Shown here: one piece after another, positions 1 to 7,896 of the stretch
Position numbering within the stretch: position 1 is the first letter of the stretch
How the letters are laid out: each line of letters starts with the position of its first letter
Assembly: GCA_021809495.1 (NCBI GenBank)
Contig: JAKAZI010000009.1
Location: 1-41,282, forward strand
Reading direction: 5' to 3'
Length of the DNA stretch: 41,282 bases
Source: Actinomycetes bacterium
Lineage (GTDB): Bacteria > Actinomycetota > Acidimicrobiia > Acidimicrobiales > RAAP-2
The notes under the pieces: model-generated
The model's database searches: none
The model's input: only the letters and a program-made list of their open reading frames with translations
Told to the model about the DNA's origin: nothing
Translations under genes and position numbers: made by a program

Positions 1-188
1 CGACGCTGCTCGTGCGCGCGATCTACTCGAACCCGTCCGCGAACCGCCAACTGTTCGGCCCCTGGCGTCGACTGGGGCTCGACCACGTCTCGTACATCAG
101 CGATGAACGCCAGACGATCGACGCGTCGGCGACACCGGTGATTGAACTGGCGAAGTTGACCGATGAGGAGTGGAACTCCATCTGGTGA
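1..188 (+). CDS. C-terminal end of an unidentified protein (partial)
   Basis: An open frame enters from the left edge (codons begin at base 3) and stops at TGA 186-188. The visible 61 residues read TLLVRAIYSNPSANRQLFGP at the start and end in TDEEWNSIW. Codon use, with G or C in most third positions, matches the neighbouring genes. I do not recognise the family, and no motif settles a function. It ends 40 bp before the tryptophanase start on the same strand. Because a promoter-like hexamer lies between them, the two need not be an operon. Confidence 0.5.
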   Translation, partial: TLLVRAIYSNPSANRQLFGPWRRLGLDHVSYISDERQTIDASATPVIELAKLTDEEWNSIW

Positions 189-215
189 GCGATCGGGCGC
201 TGGGCTGAACCGGCG

Positions 216-221
216 TACCAT
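216..221 (+). promoter_or_regulatory. -10-like hexamer for tnaA
   Basis: TACCAT ends 7 bp before the ATG at 229, which would give a transcript with essentially no leader. No Shine-Dalgarno sequence precedes the start. Confidence 0.4.
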
Positions 222-228
222 CGAGACC

Positions 229-1608
229 ATGGAGTACACCTTTTCAACGATTATCGAACCCTTCCGTATCCACTCGGTCGAACCCCTGCGCATGACCACG
301 GCACCCCAGCGCGCCGAGGCCATCCGCGACGCCGGGTACAACCTGTTCAACCTGCGCGCCGAGGACGTGCTCGTCGATCTGCTCACCGACTCGGGGACCG
401 GCGCGATGTCGCGCGACCAGTGGGCCGCGATCCAACACGGCGACGAGAGTTACGCCGGCTCGCCCTCGTGGTTCCGTTTCGAGGCCGCGGTCAAGGAGCT
501 CTTCCCGTTTCGACACGTGATCCCGACCCACCAGGGACGCGCCGCCGAGAAGATCCTCTTCAGCGCGCTCGGCGGTGCGGGCAAGGTGGTGCCCAACAAC
601 ACGCACTTCGACACGACCCGGGCCAACGTCGAGGCCTCGGGCGCCGAGGCCCTCGACCTGGTGATCCCCGAAGGTCACGACGCCTCCTTGATCCACCCCT
701 TCAAGGGGAACATGGACGTCGGAGCCCTCGAGGCCGTTCTCGCCGAGCGCGGTGAACACGTGCCCGTGGTGATGGTGACGATCACGAACAACTCCGGCGG
801 GGGACAACCGGTGTCATTGGCCAACCTGCGCGCGGTGAGCGAGGTCTGTCACCGCTACGGTGTGCCGTTCTTCCTCGACGCCTGCCGATTCGCCGAGAAT
901 GCGTGGTTCATCCACGAACGCGAAGAGGGCCAGGGCGAACGCGACGTCGCCGACATCGTTCGCGAGATGGCGTCACTCGCCGACGGTATGACCATGTCGG
1001 CCAAGAAGGACCCCTTCGGAAACATCGGCGGCTGGCTGGCGCTCAACGACGATGCGTTGGCCGAGCGGTGCCGCAACCTGCTGATCCTGACCGAAGGGTT
1101 CCCCACGTACGGTGGGCTGGCCGGCCGCGATCTCGAAGCACTGGCCCAGGGCCTCAAAGAGGCCGTTCACCCGGACTACTTGCGATACCGGATCCGTTCG
1201 ACGGCCTACCTCGGCGACGCCCTCGACCGTGCCGGCGTTCCCGTCGTCAAGCCCATCGGTGGTCACGCCGTCTACATCGACGCCAAGTCGCTGCTCGCGC
1301 ACATCGACCCCCTGCAGTATCCCGGTCAGGCGCTATCGGTGGCGCTCTACGAGGCCGGGGGTATCCGATCGGTCGAGATCGGAACGGCGATGTTCGGTCG
1401 TCAGCCCGACGGCACCGAGCGGCCAGCCGCCATGGAACTCGTGCGCCTCGCCATCCCGCGGCGTACTTACACCCAGAGCCACATCGACTACGTGATCGAG
1501 GTGGTGAGCGCGGTCGCGAAGGAGGCGTCGTCGCTGGTCGGCTACCGCATGGTCTACGAGCCCGCCGCGCTTCGTCACTTCACGGCGCGTTTCGAACCGA
1601 TCGGCTGA
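229..1608 (+). CDS. tnaA: Tryptophanase (tryptophan indole-lyase)
   Basis: A PLP-dependent beta-eliminating lyase of 459 aa that would cleave L-tryptophan to indole, pyruvate and ammonia in the cytoplasm. The PLP lysine is the second Lys of MSAKKD (K260). The close relative tyrosine phenol-lyase differs at known active-site positions: it has FTTT where this protein has FDTT (D128), MERG where this has VEIG, and LRFFTA where this has LRHFTA (H450). All three agree with tryptophanase. The start is the ATG at 229 rather than the upstream frame start at 163, because EPFRIHSVEP lies at the usual distance from it and a TACCAT hexamer sits 7 bp upstream. No tnaC-like leader or tryptophan permease gene is next to it. 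The 3' end overlaps lgt on the other strand by 34 bp. Confidence 0.88.
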   Translation: MEYTFSTIIEPFRIHSVEPLRMTTAPQRAEAIRDAGYNLFNLRAEDVLVDLLTDSGTGAMSRDQWAAIQHGDESYAGSPSWFRFEAAVKELFPFRHVIPTHQGRAAEKILFSALGGAGKVVPNNTHFDTTRANVEASGAEALDLVIPEGHDASLIHPFKGNMDVGALEAVLAERGEHVPVVMVTITNNSGGGQPVSLANLRAVSEVCHRYGVPFFLDACRFAENAWFIHEREEGQGERDVADIVREMASLADGMTMSAKKDPFGNIGGWLALNDDALAERCRNLLILTEGFPTYGGLAGRDLEALAQGLKEAVHPDYLRYRIRSTAYLGDALDRAGVPVVKPIGGHAVYIDAKSLLAHIDPLQYPGQALSVALYEAGGIRSVEIGTAMFGRQPDGTERPAAMELVRLAIPRRTYTQSHIDYVIEVVSAVAKEASSLVGYRMVYEPAALRHFTARFEPIG

Positions 1609-2372
1609 GCGGCGTCGCGTTCGCCGAACCGGAGTTGTCGCACGAAGACGACGGCCCCCGCGACGGCGAGCGCGACGGCCGCGAGTTGCACGCCGATCGA
1701 GCCGCTGTGGGACTGCTGGCCGAGCAGGAGCCGCTCGTCGAGGGCGCGCACGGCGCCCCAGACCATCATGGCGATCGCCGCGACGGCGCCGGCCACGCGC
1801 CCGATGGCGCGACGCTGCGCCCACAGCAGCACGAGCCACAGCGTGCCGTCCTCCAGTCCCTGGATGATCGGCACGGGGACGCGCTTGCCGACTTGCCCGA
1901 CGTAGTGCATGCCGAACCACTGGTGTGTCAGGTGCCCACCGCCTTGGACCATGAACTGTGGGCCGAGCAGGCGACCGAGCGCCCAGCCGGCGACGAGCGC
2001 CGGCACGACGGCGTCGGCGAAGCGGGCGAGTGAGGTATCGGGCCACCACCGCCGCCGCAGCACCAACGCGACGGGCAGCGCCGCCGCGATGCCGCCGAAG
2101 CTCGCCAGTCCACCGTGCCAGACGGCGATCCATCGTCCCGGGTGGCCGGCGTAGTAGCCCCAGTTGGTCGCGACGTGTGCGACGCGCGCGCCGATGAGGG
2201 CGGCCACGACCAACGCGCCGGCGAACGTGCCGTAAGGGCGCACGTCGAAACCAGCGCGTTCGAGGCGACGACGGCTGTAGAGGAACGCGACGTACGCGGC
2301 GATCGCGAGGCCGAAGCCGTACACGTGGAAGGTGAGCGGACCGACGTGAAACGACGTCGGGAAGGCGGACAC
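1575..2372 (-). CDS. lgt: Prolipoprotein diacylglyceryl transferase
   Basis: An integral membrane enzyme of 265 aa that transfers diacylglycerol from phosphatidylglycerol to the lipobox cysteine of prelipoproteins. Seven or so hydrophobic segments are visible. The family core is recognisable in GARVAHV, then WHGGLASFGG (the conserved His-Gly-Gly loop) and GWALGRLLG. The Lgt signature region is unusual (GPQFMVQGGG, where many homologues have an Asn/Gly-rich motif), but the overall order of blocks fits. The start is GTG at 2372, 3 bp after the stop of the NlpC/P60 gene, so the two are co-transcribed. The 3' end overlaps tnaA by 34 bp in convergent orientation. Confidence 0.8.
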   Translation of the reverse strand: MSAFPTSFHVGPLTFHVYGFGLAIAAYVAFLYSRRRLERAGFDVRPYGTFAGALVVAALIGARVAHVATNWGYYAGHPGRWIAVWHGGLASFGGIAAALPVALVLRRRWWPDTSLARFADAVVPALVAGWALGRLLGPQFMVQGGGHLTHQWFGMHYVGQVGKRVPVPIIQGLEDGTLWLVLLWAQRRAIGRVAGAVAAIAMMVWGAVRALDERLLLGQQSHSGSIGVQLAAVALAVAGAVVFVRQLRFGERDAAQPIGSKRAVK

Positions 2373-2375
2373 GCC

Positions 2376-3473
2376 TTAGGCGCGCGGCCGGCCGAGACCG
2401 GCGAACCCGTAGCCGAGTCGCACCGGGGTGATGTGTACCGTGTAACCGGCTGACGGCGCCTCGATCATCTCGCCGTGGCCGATGTACATCGCGACGTGCT
2501 GATCGCCGTTGTAGCCGTAGAACAATAGGTCGCCGGGCTGGATGTCGATGAGCGGGACGCGCATCGTGTCGGCGAACTGCGCGCCCGAGTAGTGGGGTAG
2601 GAAGATGCCGGCCGCGGCGTAGGCGAGCATCACGAGACCCGAGCAGTCCACGCCGTAGCGCGACGCGCCACCCCAGACGTAGGGGACGCCGAGGAAGGAC
2701 ATCGCGGCGCGAATGGCGATGTTCGCACGCGAGTCCGGCGGCGGCGCCGGGAAGTTCGCCACGGGCTGGGCGTTGCGTAGCGTGCTCGCCGACTGGGCGG
2801 CGGCGGCCGCCTCCTGCTGGTTGATGAAGTAGGCGATCTGGCCCTTGACCTTGCTGAGCGTGTTCTGCAGGGTGGCCTGCAGGATCTTGGCCTCGTGGAA
2901 GGCCCGAGCGGCCGTGCGCGCGGCGTTGGCGGCTTTGCGATCCTCGGCGGCGAGGATGGAGCGCTCCTGGGTCAACTTGATCCGGTAACTCTTGAGGTTC
3001 GCCAGTGTCGTCGAGACGTTGCCCGCGGCGAGCTGGTTGTAGACGTCGGTGGCGCCGATGTTCGACGCGTTCTTCGAAAAGAGCGGGTTGTTGCTCGCGG
3101 CGGACCCGTTGGTCACGTAGGCGAAGATGGCGTCGGCCTGCAGCTGACTGTTGCCCTTGGCGAGGTCGCGTTGGATCTGGGCGACGATGGCCTTCGTGTT
3201 GGTGATCACGTTGGCGATGTGATGCAACGTGATCAACGACATGTCGTACTTCTGACCGAGGTAGCCGACGCGGTTGTCGATCGTCTGAATCTGGCGGTAG
3301 AGCGTCGTCGCTTCGGAGCGGGCGTTGGTCAAGTTGGAGGCACCCGCTGGAATCGGCAGCGCCGTCGTAGCCACCATCGCCGCGGCGACGACCAGTCCAC
3401 GCAGTGGTAGTCGCTTTAGCCCTCGCGTCGGCCGTAGCGTCGAATGGCGCGCCAGGCGCTCGACGTCAGTCAC
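2376..3473 (-). CDS. Secreted NlpC/P60 peptidoglycan endopeptidase, RipA-type catalytic residues
   Basis: An exported cell-wall hydrolase of about 365 aa. A basic N-terminus (RGLKRLPLRG) and a hydrophobic stretch ending in PIPAGASN form a signal peptide of about 45 residues. Next comes a long Ala-rich region likely to be coiled coil, and then a C-terminal NlpC/P60 domain. Counting from GTG 3473, the candidate catalytic residues are C277 (DCSGLV), H326 (HVAMYIG) and E338 (MIEAP). The gaps of 49 and 12 residues equal those of the Cys-His-Glu triad of mycobacterial RipA. The frame is open up to 3848; I place the start at GTG 3473 because a TAGCGT hexamer ends 7 bp upstream, but GTG 3479 or 3482 remain possible. 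It is the first gene of a pair with lgt. Confidence 0.82.
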   Translation of the reverse strand: MTDVERLARHSTLRPTRGLKRLPLRGLVVAAAMVATTALPIPAGASNLTNARSEATTLYRQIQTIDNRVGYLGQKYDMSLITLHHIANVITNTKAIVAQIQRDLAKGNSQLQADAIFAYVTNGSAASNNPLFSKNASNIGATDVYNQLAAGNVSTTLANLKSYRIKLTQERSILAAEDRKAANAARTAARAFHEAKILQATLQNTLSKVKGQIAYFINQQEAAAAAQSASTLRNAQPVANFPAPPPDSRANIAIRAAMSFLGVPYVWGGASRYGVDCSGLVMLAYAAAGIFLPHYSGAQFADTMRVPLIDIQPGDLLFYGYNGDQHVAMYIGHGEMIEAPSAGYTVHITPVRLGYGFAGLGRPRA

Positions 3474-3480
3474 GCGCACC

Positions 3481-3486
3481 ACGCTA
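3481..3486 (-). promoter_or_regulatory. -10-like hexamer for the NlpC/P60-lgt pair
   Basis: On the minus strand TAGCGT ends 7 bp before GTG 3473, matching the leaderless layout seen at other genes here. Three in-frame GTG codons (3482, 3479, 3473) make the exact start uncertain. Confidence 0.35.
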
Positions 3487-3580
3487 TCGGCTCGGTGGCG
3501 CCGGCGCCCCGGTTTCTGTCCATCAGTAGGGCAACGTACCTGATCAGCGGCAATCTTAAATTGTCGATATGAACGTGGTC

Positions 3581-3608
3581 TTGGCGTGGGTCGCCGTAGA
3601 AATAGGCT
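3581..3608 (+). promoter_or_regulatory. Promoter of the malyl-CoA lyase gene
   Basis: TTGGCG (3581-3586), a 16 bp spacer and TAGGCT (3603-3608), which ends 7 bp before the ATG at 3616. It lies in the 142 bp divergent gap with the NlpC/P60 gene. That gap also holds an AT-rich patch (CTTAAATTGTCGATAT, about 3555-3570) unlike its surroundings. Confidence 0.5.
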
Positions 3609-3615
3609 CACTGCC

Positions 3616-4554
3616 ATGTCTGAACGCTCACGTAACCTTCCACGACGCTCCTGCCTGTCAACCCCGGGTTCTTCGGACCGGTTCCTCGCCAAGGCGCCGA
3701 CCGCGACCGCGGACATGACCTTCCTCGATCTGGAGGACTCGGTTGCTCCCAATGAGAAAGTGGCGGCGCGCGCCAAGGTCGTCAAGGCGATCCGCGAACA
3801 GGACTGGGGCGAGCGAGTGCTCTGCGTGCGGGTGAACGCGTGGGACACGCCGTGGACCTACGGTGACGTCATCGAGGTGGTCGGCAACGCCGGCGCGCGC
3901 CTCGACGAGGTGATGCTGCCCAAGGTGCAGTCGGCCTCTGAAGTCGTCGCCATGGACCTGCTCTTGACCCAGGTCGAGCGCAACGCCGGGTTGCCCGTCG
4001 GCCACATCGGTATCGAAGCCCAGATCGAGACGGCCCGAGGGCTCATCAACGTCGACGAGATCTGCGCGGCGTCCTCGCGGCTCGAGACGATCATCTTTGG
4101 ACCCGCCGACTTCGCCGCGTCGATCGAGATGCCGGTGTTGACCGGCGGCGTCGCCATACCCGAGTACCCCGGGGACCACTTCAACTACGTCTTCTCGCGG
4201 ATCCTCATGGCCGGGCGGGCCAATGGTCTCCAGGTGATCGACGGGCCGTTTCTTAAGATTCGCGAACTTGACTCGCTTCGCGAGTTCGCCCAGCGCACCC
4301 GGGTACTCGGCTACGACGGCAAGTGGGCACTCACCCCGGACCAGGCGCTCGTGCTCAACGAGGTCTATTCGCCGACCCAGGAGCAGTTCGACAAGGCGTG
4401 GGACATCCTGGACGCCTATCGCGTGGCGACCGACGAGAACAACACCGGGGCGGTGATGTTCGGCGACGAGATGATCGACGAAGCGAGTCGCAAGATGGCG
4501 ACGAAATTCCTGACCAGAGGCGAACGAGCGGGTCTGAAGCGCTCCGAACGGTAA
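3616..4554 (+). CDS. mcl1: L-malyl-CoA / beta-methylmalyl-CoA lyase (CitE-like)
   Basis: A CoA-ester lyase of the HpcH/HpaI-citrate lyase beta family, 312 aa. Members cleave malyl-CoA to acetyl-CoA and glyoxylate, and beta-methylmalyl-CoA to propionyl-CoA and glyoxylate, with Mg2+. It follows the Rhodobacter Mcl1 pattern closely: FLDLEDSVAPNEK, DWGERVLCVRVNAWDTPW, LDEVMLPKV, then IGIEAQIETA and FGPADFAAS. The metal-binding acids would be E138 and D165. I prefer ATG 3616 over 3586 because of the upstream promoter hexamer and the family start. With the methylsuccinyl-CoA dehydrogenase and MaoC genes nearby, it points to the ethylmalonyl-CoA pathway. A stand-alone malyl-CoA thioesterase is the main alternative. 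Confidence 0.8.
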   Translation: MSERSRNLPRRSCLSTPGSSDRFLAKAPTATADMTFLDLEDSVAPNEKVAARAKVVKAIREQDWGERVLCVRVNAWDTPWTYGDVIEVVGNAGARLDEVMLPKVQSASEVVAMDLLLTQVERNAGLPVGHIGIEAQIETARGLINVDEICAASSRLETIIFGPADFAASIEMPVLTGGVAIPEYPGDHFNYVFSRILMAGRANGLQVIDGPFLKIRELDSLREFAQRTRVLGYDGKWALTPDQALVLNEVYSPTQEQFDKAWDILDAYRVATDENNTGAVMFGDEMIDEASRKMATKFLTRGERAGLKRSER

Positions 4555-4560
4555 CCGGTC

Positions 4561-4583
4561 TTATTAGGAGTTCTTCCTACTAA
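4561..4583. promoter_or_regulatory. Palindromic operator candidate upstream of the Ni/Co permease
   Basis: An inverted repeat, TTATTAGGA-N5-TCCTACTAA, with 9 bp arms and one mismatch. It is AT-rich in a GC-rich background and ends 9 bp before the permease GTG. Its right arm overlaps the presumed -10 hexamer TAAGGT (4581-4586), so a bound protein would block transcription. A metal-responsive repressor of the Fur or DtxR type is a reasonable guess given the target gene, but the sequence matches no box I can name exactly. It could also act as part of a terminator for the gene upstream. Confidence 0.5.
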
Positions 4584-4586
4584 GGT
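4581..4586 (+). promoter_or_regulatory. -10-like hexamer for the Ni/Co permease
   Basis: TAAGGT ends 6 bp before GTG 4593 and is partly inside the palindrome at 4561-4583. Confidence 0.4.
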
Positions 4587-4592
4587 GACGGC

Positions 4593-5789
4593 GTGACGAC
4601 CGCGCCGACGACCGACCGTTCTCGTTTGGCGTGGGTCCGGGCGTCGTTTTCCTCACGCGAGCGTCGGCGGCTGGCGTCGATGTTCGGGTTCGTCGGACTC
4701 TTGCACGTGGTCGGCTTCACGTTGCTCATGGTGGCCGTGACGCACCACTTCGGGATCGATTCGGGCAAGACCCTCGGGGTTGGCACGGGCGTGCTCGCCT
4801 ACACCCTGGGGATGCGCCACGCCTTTGACGCCGACCACATCGCCGCGATCGACAACACGACCCGCAAATTCATGTCCGAGGGCAAGCGGCCGATGTCGGT
4901 CGGATTCTTCTTCTCCCTCGGGCACTCGTCCGTGGTCTTCGTGCTCACGGTCCTGCTCGGACTGGGCGCGCGCGCACTGGGGTCCCAGGTCCGTAACTCC
5001 CACTCGTCGCTGCACCACTACGGCGGACTGATCGGCACGGTCGTATCGGGCGGTTTCTTGTATCTGATCGCGATCTTGAACCTCATCATCCTGGTCGGCA
5101 TCGTGCGGCTCTTCGTCGCGATGCGCCAGGGCCGCTTCGACGACTCCGAGCTGGAAAAGCACCTCAACGCGCGGGGCTTCATGATGCGCTTCTTCGGCCC
5201 CATCGCGCGATCGATCGATGCGCCGTGGAAGATGTACCCGCTCGGGGTGCTGTTCGGACTCGGCTTCGACACGGCCACCGAGGTCGCGTTCCTCGTCCTC
5301 GCGGGTACCTCGGTCGCGGCGGGACTGCCGCTCTGGGCGATCTTGTCGCTGCCCATCCTCTTCGCCGCCGGCATGAGCCTGCTCGACACGATCGACGGCT
5401 CGTTCATGAACTTCGCGTACGGGTGGGCTTTTTCCAAGCCCGTGCGCAAGGTGTACTACAACATCACGATCACGGGACTGAGCGTGTTCGTGGCGTTCTA
5501 CATCGGCACCCTGGAACTCGCCCAGGTACTGGTGAGCGAACTCAAGTTCTCGGGCGGCTTCTGGTCCTTCGCCGCGTCCTTCAATATCAACCGCGCCGGT
5601 TTCACGATCGTCGGGCTCTTCGTCGTCATCTGGTTGGCCGCCCTCGGATTCTGGCGCTACGGCCGAGTCGAGGAGCGCTGGGAACGCGCCGCGATGCACG
5701 CCCAGCGCGCGCGCGGTGAGAAGGTCAACCTGCACTCGGCGGGCATCACGCTCGGCGCCGTGCACGAGCCCTTCACGATCGACGAGTAG
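4593..5789 (+). CDS. Nickel/cobalt permease, NiCoT (HoxN/NixA) family
   Basis: A secondary transporter of 398 aa that takes up Ni2+ or Co2+ across the cytoplasmic membrane. The family signature RHAFDADHIAAIDN (HX4DH) is intact, followed by FSLGHSSVVF and LGFDTATEVAFL, the other two conserved NiCoT blocks. About eight hydrophobic segments are visible, with a charged cytoplasmic loop (RFDDSELEKHLNARG) in the middle. The start is GTG 4593, 6 bp after TAAGGT. No urease or hydrogenase gene is in the window, while several cobalamin-dependent enzymes are, so cobalt supply for B12 is the more likely role here. A palindrome immediately upstream suggests metal-dependent control. Confidence 0.9.
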   Translation: MTTAPTTDRSRLAWVRASFSSRERRRLASMFGFVGLLHVVGFTLLMVAVTHHFGIDSGKTLGVGTGVLAYTLGMRHAFDADHIAAIDNTTRKFMSEGKRPMSVGFFFSLGHSSVVFVLTVLLGLGARALGSQVRNSHSSLHHYGGLIGTVVSGGFLYLIAILNLIILVGIVRLFVAMRQGRFDDSELEKHLNARGFMMRFFGPIARSIDAPWKMYPLGVLFGLGFDTATEVAFLVLAGTSVAAGLPLWAILSLPILFAAGMSLLDTIDGSFMNFAYGWAFSKPVRKVYYNITITGLSVFVAFYIGTLELAQVLVSELKFSGGFWSFAASFNINRAGFTIVGLFVVIWLAALGFWRYGRVEERWERAAMHAQRARGEKVNLHSAGITLGAVHEPFTIDE

Positions 5790-5790
5790 G

Positions 5791-7380
5791 TCAGCCCCGG
5801 TCGAGCAGACGACGCGCGACCACTTTCAGACACAGCGTCTCGTCGGCCCCCTCGAAGATCGAGAGCACGCGCGCGTCCACGAAGTAGCGGCTGACGGGGT
5901 ACTCCTCGGCGTAGCCCATGCCCCCGTGGATCTGCAGGGCTTCGCGGGTCACCCACTCGGCGGCCCGGCAGACGTACGCCTTGGCCATCGAGGCTTCCAT
6001 CGATCCGTCGCCGTCGCCCATCTGGCGCGCGACCGCGAGGGCGAACTGACGCGAACTCTGGATGATGGCGGCCATCGTGCCGAGCTTGGCTCGGGTCAGT
6101 TCGTACTCGATGATCGGCGCGCCGAAGACGCGCCGCTCGCGGGCGTAGGCGAGTGCCGCTTCGTAGGCCGCCTGCATGACGCCCACGGCGCGCGCCGCCG
6201 TCTGGATTCGACCGTTCTCGAAACCCGCCATCTGGTAGTAGAAGCCACGGCCGAGTCCGGCCTCGCCGCCGACGAGGTTCTCGTCGGGCACGAACCACCC
6301 CGAGAAACTGACCTCGTAGGAGTGCATGCCTCGGTAGCCGATCGTGTCGATCGGACGACCCTCGAGCCGACCGCCGCTGTCCTGAGACAGTACGAAGCCG
6401 TGACTGTCGCCGCGCTGTTTTTCGACGAGGAAGAGCGACAGGCCCCGGTGAGCCTTGGACCGGTCGGGGTCGGTCCGGGCCAACACCACGAGCACGTCGG
6501 CGCGGGCGGCGAAGGTGCACCAGGTCTTGGTCCCGTTGATCAGCCAGCCGCCATCGGTCTTGGTCGCGGAGGTCGTCAGGTTCGCCACGTCGCTGCCGTA
6601 GTCCGGCTCGGTCACCGCGATCGCGGCGAGCACCGAGGCGTTGGCCACGTGGGGCAGCCACCGTTGCTTCTGTTCGTCCGTGCCGCCGGCGAGCAGCGCG
6701 CGGGTGAGGATCTCCGGTCTCGTGATCAGCGAGCCGCCGATGCCGAGACTCGCCCGCGAGAGCTCCTCGGTGGCGACCACCATCGCGAGGTACTCCGAAG
6801 CCCCGCCGGCGGCGTCGCCGCCGTAGGCCGTCGGGATGGAGAGCCCGAAACCACCGAGGTCGCGCAGTCCTTCGATCACTGACTCGGGGATGTCGCCGTT
6901 CGTTCGGTGGACGTGTTCGGCCTGGGGGCGGATCTGGTCGTCGGCGAAGCGACGGAAGTAGTCGCGCACCATCTCGAAGTCCTCACCGAGGTGGCTATCG
7001 CCCGGGGTCTCGGCGAGTGACGCGAGCCGCGCCGGGTCGCGCTGCTCGGTGACGAAGGACCGGAATGGTTCGAACCAGCCGGCGTCGACTCCCCAGCGGT
7101 CCTCACGACCGAGGACTCGTTGGGCCAGGTCACTGAGCGCTAGCCCGAGGAACGCGCTCGCGAGGTTCGCTTCGGTCTCACCGTAGGCCGCGTAGGCGAG
7201 GTTGGCCCGGGCGGTGGCGATGGCGCTGGCCGCGTGAGCGAGGTCGTAGGCGAGGGACTGCTCGCGGTCCGGTCCACCGAGGGCGCGCAACCGTTCGGTC
7301 GCGCCATCGATGATTGCCTGAGCGCGGGTGACCAGGTTAGCGGCGGCGCTCACGTCGGGCGGGTTGGGTGGCGTTGACAT
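5791..7380 (-). CDS. mcd: (2S)-Methylsuccinyl-CoA dehydrogenase-like acyl-CoA dehydrogenase
   Basis: A flavin-dependent acyl-CoA dehydrogenase of 529 aa, longer than the usual 380-400 because of an extra N-terminal helical domain of about 140 residues (AHAASAIATARANLAYAAYG region). That extension and the blocks IGYRGMHSYEVSFSG, FENGRIQTAARAVGV and IFEGADE followed by VVARRLLD are typical of methylsuccinyl-CoA dehydrogenase, which makes mesaconyl-CoA in the ethylmalonyl-CoA pathway. FAD-site blocks (AVTEPDYGSD, GTKTWCTFAA) are present. The start is ATG 7380, 6 bp from TAGTTT. It reads opposite to the malyl-CoA lyase and mesaconyl-CoA hydratase genes and ends 1 bp from the permease stop. A different branched acyl-CoA substrate cannot be excluded. 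Confidence 0.78.
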   Translation of the reverse strand: MSTPPNPPDVSAAANLVTRAQAIIDGATERLRALGGPDREQSLAYDLAHAASAIATARANLAYAAYGETEANLASAFLGLALSDLAQRVLGREDRWGVDAGWFEPFRSFVTEQRDPARLASLAETPGDSHLGEDFEMVRDYFRRFADDQIRPQAEHVHRTNGDIPESVIEGLRDLGGFGLSIPTAYGGDAAGGASEYLAMVVATEELSRASLGIGGSLITRPEILTRALLAGGTDEQKQRWLPHVANASVLAAIAVTEPDYGSDVANLTTSATKTDGGWLINGTKTWCTFAARADVLVVLARTDPDRSKAHRGLSLFLVEKQRGDSHGFVLSQDSGGRLEGRPIDTIGYRGMHSYEVSFSGWFVPDENLVGGEAGLGRGFYYQMAGFENGRIQTAARAVGVMQAAYEAALAYARERRVFGAPIIEYELTRAKLGTMAAIIQSSRQFALAVARQMGDGDGSMEASMAKAYVCRAAEWVTREALQIHGGMGYAEEYPVSRYFVDARVLSIFEGADETLCLKVVARRLLDRG

Positions 7381-7386
7381 ACATGC

Positions 7387-7392
7387 AAACTA
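7387..7392 (-). promoter_or_regulatory. -10-like hexamer for mcd
   Basis: On the minus strand TAGTTT ends 6 bp before the ATG at 7380. TCGACC lies 17 bp further upstream as a weak -35. Confidence 0.45.
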
Positions 7393-7425
7393 CCGGTTCG
7401 ACGCGGGCGGGTCGAGTGGCGACGT

Positions 7426-7431
7426 TAGGCT
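7426..7431 (+). promoter_or_regulatory. -10-like hexamer for the DUF6941-like gene
   Basis: TAGGCT ends 6 bp before the GTG at 7438. It lies in the 57 bp gap shared with the divergent mcd promoter. Confidence 0.45.
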
Positions 7432-7437
7432 GGACCG

Positions 7438-7866
7438 GTGAACGTGACCATGCTTCTGGCGGATTCGGCCCAGGTGGCCGACGGTAAGTTGTACATCCTC
7501 GGCGGCGGCTGGTCCGTCACCGGACCCGACCCCGTACCGTCGGCCGTCGCGGTCAAGGTGAGCGTAGACGCGCACGAATTCGACGCCAACCACCACTGGG
7601 AGTTGTTCCTCGAGGACGCCGACGGTCGCCTCGTCCAGTTCGAGACACCCGAAGGGATGCAGGCCATCGAAGTGCGCGGCGACTTTTCGGCGAGCGAGCC
7701 CGTCGGCGTGCCCCTGGGTACGCCGGTGGACGTGCCAATCGCGGTCAACTTCGGGCCGATCCCACTCGCGCCCGGTCAACGATTCACCTGGCGCATGGTG
7801 ATCGATGGCGAGAACCTGCCCGGGGCTACCGCGTCGTTTACGACTCGTCCGCTACCGAGCGAATAG
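7438..7866 (+). CDS. Conserved hypothetical protein, DUF6941-like
   Basis: A soluble 142 aa protein beginning MNVTMLLADSAQVADGKLYILGGGW, a pattern I associate with the actinobacterial family DUF6941, whose function is unknown. The rest looks like a beta-rich fold (alternating hydrophobics, WELFLEDADG, TWRMVIDG). No signal peptide, membrane segment or catalytic motif is visible. The GTG start is set by the promoter hexamer 6 bp upstream. It lies 30 bp before the MaoC gene and is probably co-transcribed with it, though MaoC has its own strong ribosome-binding site. Confidence 0.7.
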   Translation: MNVTMLLADSAQVADGKLYILGGGWSVTGPDPVPSAVAVKVSVDAHEFDANHHWELFLEDADGRLVQFETPEGMQAIEVRGDFSASEPVGVPLGTPVDVPIAVNFGPIPLAPGQRFTWRMVIDGENLPGATASFTTRPLPSE

Positions 7867-7896
7867 CCGTTCTTTCGGACCAAGGAGGCTGGCGCC

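Noticed and set aside
903-2033. 376-codon plus-strand frame across tnaA and lgt
   Set aside because: Overlaps two recognised genes in other frames and is strongly Arg-rich.
4653-5765. 370-codon minus-strand frame under the Ni/Co permease
   Set aside because: Its His/Arg/Glu-rich composition is typical of the antisense of a membrane protein gene, and there is no promoter or ribosome-binding site.
5716-6882. 388-codon plus-strand frame opposite mcd
   Set aside because: Antisense shadow of a well-supported acyl-CoA dehydrogenase; no family resemblance.
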